Below, piece by piece: positions 8,703 through 16,669 of a stretch of 64,000 bases of DNA. The notes under the pieces are model-generated. The model made no database searches and was not told the origin of the DNA. It worked only from the letters and a program-made list of their open reading frames with translations. Numbering within the stretch: position 1 is the first letter of the stretch; every line of letters starts with the position of its first letter. Source of the DNA: Spirochaeta sp. UBA5339 (GTDB taxonomy: Bacteria; Spirochaetota; Spirochaetia; DSM-2461); assembly GCA_002408085.1 (NCBI GenBank), contig DHQL01000018.1, positions 159,913 to 223,912 on the forward strand. The letters run 5' to 3'. The translations under genes and the position numbers were made by a program.

Positions 8703-9992
8703 TTAAATGACCAGGTTGGCGTTATAAACCAGGTCTTTCACCGACCCACTGAAGGGTTCTGCACTGCGAATGCTCTCAAGAAGGGCAAGAATACCCCTGT
8801 ACCCGAAAAGACTTGTCTCAAAGGGAAGAAGGACAAGCTTCCGGGGCCGGAAGTAGACCGCCGTATCCAGTCCGAAACCGAAGTCAACTTCCTCGGAGTT
8901 CTCCTGCCTAAGCGCCAGGGCGGGATCCAGATGGGGTATAACAGGCAGATCAGGCCGTTTGGTTCTGAGAATCTCCATGGCCTCCTGTTCATGATCCTTC
9001 ACTGCTGCGGCAAGAACATACTTCAGCTGAAATCCCAGTCGGTGAAGAAAGAGGGCCAGGTCAAAGGAATCGGCATTTACTGTTTTTCCCAGAACCGCAG
9101 TTCTCCCTGCTGTCAGTGGACGGATCTCCCGAATGGCTTCTTCCGCCTCTCTCTTCAGGGCTCCCGTGTCATAGGAGAAATCTCCCAGGAGTGAGAGGTT
9201 TTTATAGCCCTCGTCGATCTTTTCAGGAAGAAATGAAGCGGGAAGATCAATCCAGGGAAGGCCGATCGCCCTCTCCATATCCCGGCAGGCCCGTTTACCC
9301 GGTGCCCTGATCAGAAGGTTGACCCGGGAATCAGCCATGGACAGGAACTCATCGAAGTTCGAGCAGTTCCCCATATGCCTGACCTCCCGGATTCCTCCGC
9401 TTTCAAGAAAGTCAAAGAGCTCTGAATCAGATGTCACTGGAGAGAGGCACCCGACAAGGTTGACAGCACTCTCCTCCTGTCCCCTCTCTCGAAGGAAGTT
9501 GTAGGCGGTGTTATGAACCATAATATCAGGAGCCCGGGGAGTCTCGGAGAGTATGGGGTTCATCTTACCACGGCTGATGGGGATTTGGAGTTCCTCCTCC
9601 ATCTTTTCAATGAGCCCCTCAAAGTCTGAACCCAGAAGGTCATCTATGCAGGTTGTGAACAGAATCAATCCCTTTGCTTCAGTCTCTTCAACCAGTTCCC
9701 TCACAGCGGCCTCGGTTTTTTCCAGATGATCCCCGGACACAAGATCCACCTCCTCCATCAGGAGATAGTGGATTCTCGAATCTGTTCCGTCCTTCATGGC
9801 GGCAATGGCACCATGCCGGCCGCAGCCGATGGGAATCACAAAGAGAACTTGAACCTCGGGAACCTGGACCGCTGTCTTAACAACCCCCCAGCCACCGCCG
9901 CAGGGTGGACAATAGTGGAGAGCATCCTTACTGTTCAGCCGTTTTTTATTTTCTTTCAAATATTGGGGAAGATTTTCCAGAAGGACCTGCAT
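8703..9992 (-). CDS. Nitrogenase component 1-like protein, D (alpha-type) subunit
   Basis: 429 residues. The ATG at 9992, one base after the NifH-like stop and 8 nt after GGGGAGGA, is the start; an upstream in-frame codon would overlap the H gene by 110 nt. Cluster-ligand candidates are Cys28 and Cys31 (HYCPPCGGG), Cys57 (PIGCGRHGAI) and Cys115 (TTCIDDLLGSD). These match the three P-cluster cysteines of NifD and, in spacing, Cys26/51/112 of BchN. The NifD cofactor region aligns to NLLIRAPGKRACRDM (225-239), where the FeMo-cofactor Cys is replaced by Arg, and the C-terminal cofactor His region reads LLPFETSLFGYRG with no His. So FeMo-co binding as in nitrogenase is not expected. No nifB, nifE or nifN is present in the window. 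Confidence 0.87.
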   Translation of the reverse strand: MQVLLENLPQYLKENKKRLNSKDALHYCPPCGGGWGVVKTAVQVPEVQVLFVIPIGCGRHGAIAAMKDGTDSRIHYLLMEEVDLVSGDHLEKTEAAVRELVEETEAKGLILFTTCIDDLLGSDFEGLIEKMEEELQIPISRGKMNPILSETPRAPDIMVHNTAYNFLRERGQEESAVNLVGCLSPVTSDSELFDFLESGGIREVRHMGNCSNFDEFLSMADSRVNLLIRAPGKRACRDMERAIGLPWIDLPASFLPEKIDEGYKNLSLLGDFSYDTGALKREAEEAIREIRPLTAGRTAVLGKTVNADSFDLALFLHRLGFQLKYVLAAAVKDHEQEAMEILRTKRPDLPVIPHLDPALALRQENSEEVDFGFGLDTAVYFRPRKLVLLPFETSLFGYRGILALLESIRSAEPFSGSVKDLVYNANLVI

Positions 9993-9993
9993 C

Positions 9994-10779
9994 TCAGGTA
10001 TCCTCCCCGGGTACTGCCGTACCACCGGCCTTCCCGCCGGCAACAATCCTTCCGGCGATTTCCATGATTTTTTTTGAGATTTCCAGATCGGGATCTCCCT
10101 CAATTACAGTCTGACAGCGGTCTTCATAGATCTGGATATTTTTATCCCTGGGAACGACTCCCAGAAGCTCAGTATCAGCCCGCTGAACAAAGTCATTGAT
10201 CAGCTCTTCCTCATTTTCCACATTTCTCTTGTTCAGAATGACCCCCAGCATCTTTGCGTAGTTCCTCTGCTGGTAGTTCTCAACGGCCATCCTTATGTTG
10301 GAGGCCGCAAAGAGGGCCATTTTCTCACCGGAGGTCACGATAATAACCTCCTCTGCATAGCCCTTGCGGATGGGCATGGCGAATCCTCCGCAGACAACAT
10401 CTCCCAGAACGTCATAAAATACAAAATCGGGGTCGTAGGTTTCAAACATCTCAAGATCATCAAGAAGTTCAAAGGTGGTGACAATACCCCGCCCGGCACA
10501 TCCGGTCCCGGGGGTAGGCCCTCCAGCCTCAAAACAGGCGATGTTTTTATACCCCCAGGTGACAATCTCATCCAGAGAATCGCAGCCCCCGTGCTGTCTC
10601 AGGTATTCAATAACGGGAACCGTTTCCTTTCCTCCTGTGAGGTTCAGTGTTGAATCGGCCTTGGGATCGCATCCGATCTGAACCACTTTATATCCCATTG
10701 AAGCAACGGCCGCTGCCAGACTGCTGGTGAGGGTTGACTTACCGATGCCCCCCTTTCCGTATACGGCAATTTTACGCAA
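9994..10779 (-). CDS. NifH/BchL/CfbC-like iron-sulfur ATPase
   Basis: 261 residues from a TTG start with TAAGGAGT 8 nt upstream. P-loop GKGGIGKST (8-16), CDPKADST (37-44), and the two bridging [4Fe-4S] cysteines Cys94 in TGCAGRG and Cys130 in DVVCGGFAMP, equivalent to Cys97/Cys132 of Azotobacter NifH. All elements of an ATP-gated one-electron donor are kept. It lies 12 nt after the transporter ATPase gene and 1 nt before the D-type gene, so reductase and importer are very probably co-expressed. Close relatives include NifH, BchL and CfbC; phylogeny is needed to place it. Confidence 0.92.
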   Translation of the reverse strand: MRKIAVYGKGGIGKSTLTSSLAAAVASMGYKVVQIGCDPKADSTLNLTGGKETVPVIEYLRQHGGCDSLDEIVTWGYKNIACFEAGGPTPGTGCAGRGIVTTFELLDDLEMFETYDPDFVFYDVLGDVVCGGFAMPIRKGYAEEVIIVTSGEKMALFAASNIRMAVENYQQRNYAKMLGVILNKRNVENEEELINDFVQRADTELLGVVPRDKNIQIYEDRCQTVIEGDPDLEISKKIMEIAGRIVAGGKAGGTAVPGEDT

Positions 10780-10791
10780 ACTAAAGACTCC

Positions 10792-11565
10792 TTAAATGTG
10801 GTGAATGGGGAGGATACCTCTGATATTCCGGTCTCCCCGACTGTACTCGATCAGGGCACTTTCAACCTGAAAGTACTCCCTGATACTCTGTTCGGTGACG
10901 ACCTCATGGGTTTCACCGCTTCGGTACCGGCAGTTTTTACCCAGAAGCAGAGCCCGCTCCGACAGACGAAGGGCATGCTCCGGATAGTGAGTATTCATGA
11001 TAATGGTGGTGTTTTTTTCTCTTTTCAGATAATCCAGAATATCCAGAATAATCAGCTGATTCTTCATATCCAGATTGGATTCCGGTTCATCGAGGATCAT
11101 CAGAGAGGGATCTTTCACAAGCCCCCGGGCAATCAGAGCCAGTTGAAGCTGACCGCCGCTGATTCTATTCACAGGACGGTCTTCCAGATGACTCATGCCC
11201 GTAAGGGTCAGGGCGTCCCGTGCTTTTTCATAATCCTTCTTCCCCGGAGCCCTGCCGATTCCGACACTGGAGGCCCGTCCCATCAGAACCATATCCAGCA
11301 CAGTAAAGGCAAAGGAGGGAGTTTTTGCCTGGGGGATGTAGCTCACGATATTCCAGAACTCCTTCCCCTTTCCACAGCCCTCAATATGAAACTCCCCTTC
11401 TCCAAGGGGAAGAAAGCCCAGAAGGGTCTTGAGAAGGGTCGTTTTTCCTACACCGTTCGGCCCCAGGATGGAGAGACTTTCCCCCCGGCCCAGAGTAAAA
11501 TTCAAGTTTTCAAAGAGTGAGGCTCCCCCTGGATAGGCGAAACCACCGTTGCGGAGCTCAATCAT
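10792..11565 (-). CDS. Iron-complex/metal-type ABC importer, ATPase subunit
   Basis: 257 residues. Walker A GPNGVGKTT (33-41), a Q-loop at SYIPQAKTPSFAF, signature ISGGQLQLALIARGL, Walker B LMILDEPESNLD and H-loop NTHYPEHA define a FepC/BtuD-class ATPase. The reading frame starts inside the end of the permease gene (8-nt overlap) and ends 12 nt before the NifH-like gene. It powers the type II importer encoded by the two preceding genes. The C-terminal tail ends in IHHI, which might bind metal but is too short to interpret. Confidence 0.92.
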   Translation of the reverse strand: MIELRNGGFAYPGGASLFENLNFTLGRGESLSILGPNGVGKTTLLKTLLGFLPLGEGEFHIEGCGKGKEFWNIVSYIPQAKTPSFAFTVLDMVLMGRASSVGIGRAPGKKDYEKARDALTLTGMSHLEDRPVNRISGGQLQLALIARGLVKDPSLMILDEPESNLDMKNQLIILDILDYLKREKNTTIIMNTHYPEHALRLSERALLLGKNCRYRSGETHEVVTEQSIREYFQVESALIEYSRGDRNIRGILPIHHI

Positions 11566-12574
11566 TCCATGAACCTCCTGTTTTCATCAACAGCCATGTG
11601 AAAAAGGGCGCACCGATCAGGGCGGTCAGTATGGACAGAGGGATCTCTGCAGTTGTCAGTGACCGGCAGAGGGTGTCTACCACCACCAGAAAGGAGGCTC
11701 CCAGAAAGATGGAGACCGGCACCAGTGTCCGGTGGTCGGGTCCCGTGATCATCCGGCTCACATGGGGTACAACCAGCCCTACAAATCCGATAATCCCCGA
11801 CAGAGAGACAGAAACTGCAGAGATCACAGTGGTACTGAGGATGACCAGCAGACGCATCAGCTTTACATTGACTCCCAGAGAGAGGGCCTCCTCCTCATTC
11901 AGGGAGAGCACATTGAGCTGCCAGCGGATGAAGAAGATGACAGCCAGACTGATCACCAGAGCTGGAACTCCATAAAGCAGATCCTTCATACTGGTTCCCG
12001 CCAGAGACCCCATAAGCCAGTAGACGATAGTGGGCAGCTTCTCTTCCGGGTCTGCAATGTACTTGATCAGCGAAATCAGAGCCTGAAAGACTGCTCCCAC
12101 CATTACACCCGCCAGAACCAGCATATGGACTCCGGAGCCCTTTCTGCTGCGGCTGACCACCAGTGTCAGTCCCATGGCCGCCAGTCCCATAAGAACCGAA
12201 AGTCCCTGAATTACAATTATGCTTCCCGACAGAAGGATTCCCAGAGCCGCCCCCAGTCCCGCCCCGTTGGAAACACCCAGTATATGGGAACTCACAAGGG
12301 GGTTTGAGAAGAGGGACTGCATGGCGCAGCCCGCAGCAGCCAGTGAAGCACCGATTACGGCAGCCAGGAGAATACGTGGAAGCCTTACAGACAGAACAAC
12401 GGTCTGATCAAGAACCGGACCGTCATAGTCAGCACCGCTGATATGGGAAGAAAGGACCCTGAGAACCTGTACCGGGGACAGGCTGTATCGGCCCGCAGCC
12501 AGTGACAGTAAAATGACAATAAGAAGCAGCATCCCGGAAAGAGGGATGCTGCTCTTTTCAAGAGACTTGATCAT
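11558..12574 (-). CDS. FecCD/BtuC-type ABC importer permease
   Basis: 338 residues, almost entirely hydrophobic helices with the family's SHILGVSNGAGLGAALG segment, the cytoplasmic NEEEALSLGVNVKLMR coupling-helix region and GIIGFVGLVVPHVSRM near the C-terminus. This family moves ferric siderophores, haem, cobamides and, in MolBCA-type systems, molybdate. The start codon shares a base with the stop of the binding-protein gene (TAATG), so the two are translationally coupled. Confidence 0.92.
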   Translation of the reverse strand: MIKSLEKSSIPLSGMLLLIVILLSLAAGRYSLSPVQVLRVLSSHISGADYDGPVLDQTVVLSVRLPRILLAAVIGASLAAAGCAMQSLFSNPLVSSHILGVSNGAGLGAALGILLSGSIIVIQGLSVLMGLAAMGLTLVVSRSRKGSGVHMLVLAGVMVGAVFQALISLIKYIADPEEKLPTIVYWLMGSLAGTSMKDLLYGVPALVISLAVIFFIRWQLNVLSLNEEEALSLGVNVKLMRLLVILSTTVISAVSVSLSGIIGFVGLVVPHVSRMITGPDHRTLVPVSIFLGASFLVVVDTLCRSLTTAEIPLSILTALIGAPFFTWLLMKTGGSWND

Positions 12575-13719
12575 TATCTGGACTGCGCACCCGATGTGAT
12601 CGTACCTTCGGCGGCTTCCCTGACGGGCTTGAGTATGCTCATAGCCTGGTCTTCAGAAAGATCGTAGCCGTAAAACTCCTTGTAGAAGGAGGTAATCTCC
12701 TCAAGCATATCGTAGTCGAAAAGGTCGGGATGCTGGTGAAGAGCCATCCATTTCAGCATAAGGGGTGCATCGCCGCTGGGGGGATACCATCTGTAGACAC
12801 CCAGGGGGATCTTGTAGACCTGTCCCCGTTTTACGGCTTCCACCTGACTCCAGTCCTGACCGGGGATGGAGTTTTCAAGTATATCCTCGGGCATGGTGGC
12901 AGAGAAACTGCTGATAAAGAGGATCTCGGGGTTCCACTGGTAGATCTGCTCCATATCCACCTGGGCTGTAACCTTAACCTCTTCGGAGACATTTCGGCCT
13001 CCAGTGGTATTGATCCACCAGTTCCCATAGTGCCCTTCACCGGGTACAACAATAGTCTTGCTGTCATGATTGAAGAGAATCATGGTAGAGGGCTTGTCAG
13101 AATCATCCAGCCCCTGAAGGACTTCATCGATTTCCGCCTGTGCGGCTCTTCCATATTCAATTACCCTGCCGGTTTCAGAACTGCGGTCCAGTGCGGTACC
13201 CATCAGTTCAAGCCAGGTCTCCAGTGTGAGAAGAGCATCCCCTCCTCCCTGGGTTCCAACTCCAATGGCGGGAATACCTGCTTCCTGGAGCATCTTTCTC
13301 TGGTTGGAGTAGGCTCCCCAGTAGATCACCAGGTCAGGCTGGAGCATAAAGAGCTCCTCAATATTGATATCTGTTCCCTCAATAAAACCGGTCTCCCTGT
13401 CCGCCAGACCGGGATACATATCGTTCATAACAGAATTGGCAATGGCGCTTTTTGAACCGGGATGCATACCCACAATCATGTCGGGATCCGCCCCGGTCAG
13501 AGCAAATATACTGGGAAGAGGGAGGGCCGTCAGAACGACACGCTCCACATTGGCAGGGATGGTGACGGTATCTCCGTTCTGGTCCACCAGAGTAATAATT
13601 CCTGAATCCTTTTCCGCTTCTCCAGAAGAGGAATGATCTTCTGCACCTCCCATGGCAGCAAGGGTGGTAAGAGAACCTGCCAGCAAAAAAACAAAAACTG
13701 TAAATATATTTTTTTTCAA
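12574..13719 (-). CDS. FecB/BtuF-type periplasmic substrate-binding protein
   Basis: 381 residues with a signal peptide (KK, then a hydrophobic run to about residue 22; no clear lipobox cysteine). Two lobes joined by a helix, as in class III binding proteins: VERVVLTALPLPSIFALTG at the first lobe start, DLVIYWGAYSNQ, and WINTTGGRNVSEEV plus QWNPEILFISSF in the second. The last residues contain WYPPSGDAPLMLKWMA, common in iron/molybdate-type members. First gene of the operon, so its promoter lies in 13720-13865. The ligand cannot be read from sequence: iron chelate, tetrapyrrole or oxyanion are all possible. Confidence 0.9.
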   Translation of the reverse strand: MKKNIFTVFVFLLAGSLTTLAAMGGAEDHSSSGEAEKDSGIITLVDQNGDTVTIPANVERVVLTALPLPSIFALTGADPDMIVGMHPGSKSAIANSVMNDMYPGLADRETGFIEGTDINIEELFMLQPDLVIYWGAYSNQRKMLQEAGIPAIGVGTQGGGDALLTLETWLELMGTALDRSSETGRVIEYGRAAQAEIDEVLQGLDDSDKPSTMILFNHDSKTIVVPGEGHYGNWWINTTGGRNVSEEVKVTAQVDMEQIYQWNPEILFISSFSATMPEDILENSIPGQDWSQVEAVKRGQVYKIPLGVYRWYPPSGDAPLMLKWMALHQHPDLFDYDMLEEITSFYKEFYGYDLSEDQAMSILKPVREAAEGTITSGAQSR

Positions 13720-13865
13720 AAGACTACTCCTATCATCAATATTTTAATCAATACTAACTATGTTAATACCAATTAACCAGCTATTAATCAATAGGATAAT
13801 ATAACAATTTTAGCCTACACTAATTTTAGATAAAAATTCCATTTCTACTGTTGAAACAGCTTTGT
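13720..13865 (-). promoter_or_regulatory. AT-rich promoter region of the importer/nitrogenase-like operon
   Basis: 146 nt of strongly AT-rich DNA before the binding-protein gene. It carries several copies of a TTAAT/ATTAA or ATCAATA motif (for example at about 13738, 13749, 13761, 13775 and 13785), which could be operator half-sites or just AT-rich promoter sequence. No recognisable cobalamin or molybdenum-cofactor riboswitch fold was seen. Confidence 0.5.
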
Positions 13866-14702
13866 TCAGATCTTAATTGATCTCCAGCCGGAGCGGTCCA
13901 GAACCATATGCTCCCGGTAGCCCGCCTCCTTTGCCTTCTCCCTGGCCAGATCAAAACCGCTGTCCAGATGGTTCGGGTCATGGGAGTCACTTCCGATCAC
14001 CACGGGTATTCCTCTCTTGAAACACTCTTTCAGGATGGGTTGTGAGGGGTAGAGATCATCCGTGGCTCCTCTGAAGATGCCTCCGGTATTGATCTCAAGG
14101 GGAACTCCCTTCCGGCTGATCACATCAAGGACGGTCTTAACCTTTTCCAGATACCAGGGCTGTGACTCATCAAGGAACCCGATGACCTTGTTTCTCTTCT
14201 TGATCACATCCAGGTGGCCTACAAAATCGAAGGTCTCCCTCTCCACCATCAGAGCCAGAGTGTCGTAGTAGTCTTCAACCAGGCGCCGGGCGTTTCCGCC
14301 GTAGCCCTTCTCGATAAGCTCAACCATCTCATCCACCGGTCCGTCCACGGTCCCCAGGCGCCCCAGCTTTTCGGACCAGACCATATGAACCGATCCGATC
14401 ACATAGTCCAGCTGAACACTCTCCCAGCGCCTCACCGGCCAGACCGGCTCGGAAACGATAAAGTCCTTCTCCATACCCGCCAGAATCAGAATATCATCCC
14501 TATACTTTAAAGCCAGATCCCGGATGGTCTGTACATAAAGCTCCACCTCGTCAGCCTTAAGGGGCCACTCTTCCCCCTCCAGGGGTGAGTGGGAGGAAAA
14601 TCCCAGGACATCAAATCCCTTCTCTATTGCGGTTTTCACCACCGTTTCAGGGTCGGCTATACCGTCGCAGAAGTTGCAGTGTGTGTGATAATTGGTTTTC
14701 AT
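13866..14702 (-). CDS. PHP-domain histidinol-phosphatase-like protein
   Basis: 278 residues from the ATG at 14702, which puts the metal-binding YHTHCNFCDG motif at the N-terminus as usual; an earlier in-frame ATG at 14738 is possible and neither has a strong ribosome site. Further PHP ligands appear in FSSHSPLEG, the AGMEKDF segment, GSVHMV, VGHLDVI and the final GSDSHDPNHL. Length and motif order fit HisK-type phosphatases (HisJ/HisK), which hydrolyse L-histidinol phosphate, but PHP phosphoesterases of this size also act on other substrates. No his genes are adjacent. Confidence 0.82.
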   Translation of the reverse strand: MKTNYHTHCNFCDGIADPETVVKTAIEKGFDVLGFSSHSPLEGEEWPLKADEVELYVQTIRDLALKYRDDILILAGMEKDFIVSEPVWPVRRWESVQLDYVIGSVHMVWSEKLGRLGTVDGPVDEMVELIEKGYGGNARRLVEDYYDTLALMVERETFDFVGHLDVIKKRNKVIGFLDESQPWYLEKVKTVLDVISRKGVPLEINTGGIFRGATDDLYPSQPILKECFKRGIPVVIGSDSHDPNHLDSGFDLAREKAKEAGYREHMVLDRSGWRSIKI

Positions 14703-14808
14703 AGTTTCATCATAGAAGCTTTGGCCGGTCGTGGCCATAGGCCCGGTTCCGGAAGCAGTTGGGACCCGGAACCTATTTCGGTATTCTAACACCTTTATAC
14801 CTGTTTTT

Positions 14809-14822
14809 GTAACACATGTTAC
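14809..14822. promoter_or_regulatory. FNR/Crp-type palindrome upstream of hcp
   Basis: GTAACA-CA-TGTTAC is a perfect 6-2-6 inverted repeat about 90 nt before the hcp start, and fits the 5-4-5 spacing of Crp/Fnr-family sites. A Crp/Fnr-family regulator is encoded about 3 kb away (18049-18735), and hcp is a classic target of HcpR/Fnr-type regulators. Confidence 0.5.
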
Positions 14823-14909
14823 CGATTTTTAAAGCCGTGACCTGTAGACTCAGAATCATCAAATCGCAGAGAGGCCGGATCTGCCGGCGTTTTTTAAGGA
14901 GAAGTAATT

Positions 14910-16562
14910 ATGAGTATGTTTTGTTTTCAGTGTCAGGAAGCTGCCAAAGGTACAGGATGTGAAGTAAAAGGTGTCTGCGGAAAGACTCCCGAAACAGCAG
15001 CCCTCCAGGATCTTCTTATTTACACCCTGAAGGGTATTGCACAGGTAGCCGGTCCTGCCAGAACCGCCGGAAAGAGCCTTCCCGAGGCCGACCAGGCCCT
15101 GATGAGAGGTCTTTTTATGACCATCACAAATGCCAACTTCGACAATGATGCCTTTGTCAAAACCATAATCCAGGATATAGCCCTCAGAGACAGCCTGAAA
15201 AAGGAGCTGGGTGATCAGGTTCCCGCCGAACTCCACGACTGCGCCCTATTTACAGCCCTCACACCCGCAGCCATGGAGGAGAAGGCAAAAACAGTCGGTG
15301 TTCTTTCTACTGAGAATGAAGATGTCCGCTCCTTAAGAGAGTTGATTGTCTACGGTCTGAAGGGAATGGCTGCCTATGCCTGGCATGCCGACCATCTGGC
15401 CGAGCAGGATGACGCGGTTCTGGTCTTTATCTACAAGGCACTGAATGCCACCCTGGACGACAGCCTCTCCGCCGATGATCTTGTGGCTCTGACCCTTGAG
15501 TGTGGAGAGAAGGGTGTCTCAGTCATGGCCCTTCTGGACAAGGCCAATACCGAAGCCTATGGAAACCCCGAAATCACCGAAGTGAATATCGGGGTGGGAG
15601 CAAGACCTGGAATTCTGATCTCAGGACATGACCTGATGGATATGGAGAGCCTTCTCAAACAGACAGAAGGAAGCGGTGTGGATGTATACACTCACTCTGA
15701 GATGCTCCCTGCCAACTACTACCCTGCCTTTAAGAAGTACAGCCACTTTGTGGGGAACTATGGAAACGCCTGGTGGAAGCAGGACAGGGAGTTCGACTCC
15801 TTCAACGGACCCATTCTGATGACCACAAACTGCATCACCCCACCTAAAGAGAGCTACATCGACAGAATGTACACCACGGGAGCAGCGGGTTACCCCGGGG
15901 TTAAACACATAGCCGATCCTGCAGGGGCCACTACCGGCAATGCAGACAAGGATTTCTCCGCAATTATTGAGCACGCCAAAAGGTGCATCTCTCCCGAAGA
16001 GATTGAAACAGGAACCATTGTGGGCGGCTTTGCCCACTCACAGGTTCTGGCCCTGGCGGACAAGGTTGTGGACGCCGTAAAATCAGGAGCCATCAAGCAG
16101 TTCTTTGTGATGGCAGGATGCGACGGCAGAATGAAGGGACGGGACTACTACTCGGACTTTGCCAAAGCCCTTCCCGAAGATACAGTGATCCTTACAGCAG
16201 GATGTGCCAAGTACCGGTACAACAAGCTTCCCCTTGGGGATATCGGAGGAATTCCCCGGGTTCTCGACGCCGGTCAGTGCAACGACTCATACTCCCTGGC
16301 GGTTACCGCACTGAAGCTGAAGGAGGTTTTTGAGCTGAATGATATCAACGAACTTCCCATCAGCTACAATATTGCCTGGTATGAGCAGAAGGCGGTCATC
16401 GTTCTTCTGGCCCTCCTCTTCCTGGGGGTCAAGAACATTCACCTGGGTCCTACTCTTCCCGCCTTCCTGAGCCCTAATGTGGCTAAGGTTCTGGTTGAGA
16501 ACTTCGGAATTGCCGGCATCGGTGATGTGGAAGGGGATATAAAGAGCTTCCTTTCAGCCTGA
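14910..16562 (+). CDS. hcp: Hybrid cluster protein (hydroxylamine reductase)
   Basis: 550 residues; ATG preceded by AAGGAGAAG. The N-terminal Cys set Cys5-x2-Cys8-x8-Cys17-x5-Cys23 is the class I pattern that binds a [4Fe-4S] cluster. The later hybrid-cluster region has GHDLMDMESLLKQT, THSEMLPANYYP, TTNCITPP, FVMAGCDGR and LTAGCAKYRYNKL, supplying the cysteine ligands. The enzyme is a cytoplasmic NO reductase/hydroxylamine reductase used in nitrosative stress and nitrite metabolism. No hcr reductase follows; the gene is monocistronic, bounded by a hairpin terminator. Confidence 0.97.
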   Translation: MSMFCFQCQEAAKGTGCEVKGVCGKTPETAALQDLLIYTLKGIAQVAGPARTAGKSLPEADQALMRGLFMTITNANFDNDAFVKTIIQDIALRDSLKKELGDQVPAELHDCALFTALTPAAMEEKAKTVGVLSTENEDVRSLRELIVYGLKGMAAYAWHADHLAEQDDAVLVFIYKALNATLDDSLSADDLVALTLECGEKGVSVMALLDKANTEAYGNPEITEVNIGVGARPGILISGHDLMDMESLLKQTEGSGVDVYTHSEMLPANYYPAFKKYSHFVGNYGNAWWKQDREFDSFNGPILMTTNCITPPKESYIDRMYTTGAAGYPGVKHIADPAGATTGNADKDFSAIIEHAKRCISPEEIETGTIVGGFAHSQVLALADKVVDAVKSGAIKQFFVMAGCDGRMKGRDYYSDFAKALPEDTVILTAGCAKYRYNKLPLGDIGGIPRVLDAGQCNDSYSLAVTALKLKEVFELNDINELPISYNIAWYEQKAVIVLLALLFLGVKNIHLGPTLPAFLSPNVAKVLVENFGIAGIGDVEGDIKSFLSA

Positions 16563-16607
16563 TATTGCCTGTCTGACCGCCCCTTCCCGGGGCCGGTTTA
16601 TAAACGG

Positions 16608-16635
16608 AAAAGCCGCCCGAATCCGGACGGCTTTT
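16608..16635. terminator. Rho-independent terminator between hcp and the porin gene
   Basis: AAAAGCCG (16608-16615) pairs with CGGCTTTT (16628-16635); T-runs appear on the + strand and A-runs allow use on the - strand, so it can serve both convergent genes. Confidence 0.8.
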
Positions 16636-16669
16636 TCTATATCAAGTCAAAGGACTTTCAAGAAAGGAA

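Noticed and set aside
9994..10103. Start of the D-type gene at 10103, overlapping the NifH-like gene by 110 nt
   Set aside because: The ATG at 9992 has a GGGGAGGA ribosome site at proper distance and lies right after the upstream stop.
7531..10779. Reading the NifHDK-like genes as a functional nitrogenase
   Set aside because: FeMo-cofactor ligands are missing, subunits are short, and no nifB/E/N or other nif genes are present.
14910..16562. Carbon-monoxide dehydrogenase
   Set aside because: The size is somewhat similar, but the Cys5/8/17/23 pattern and later motifs are those of hybrid cluster protein.
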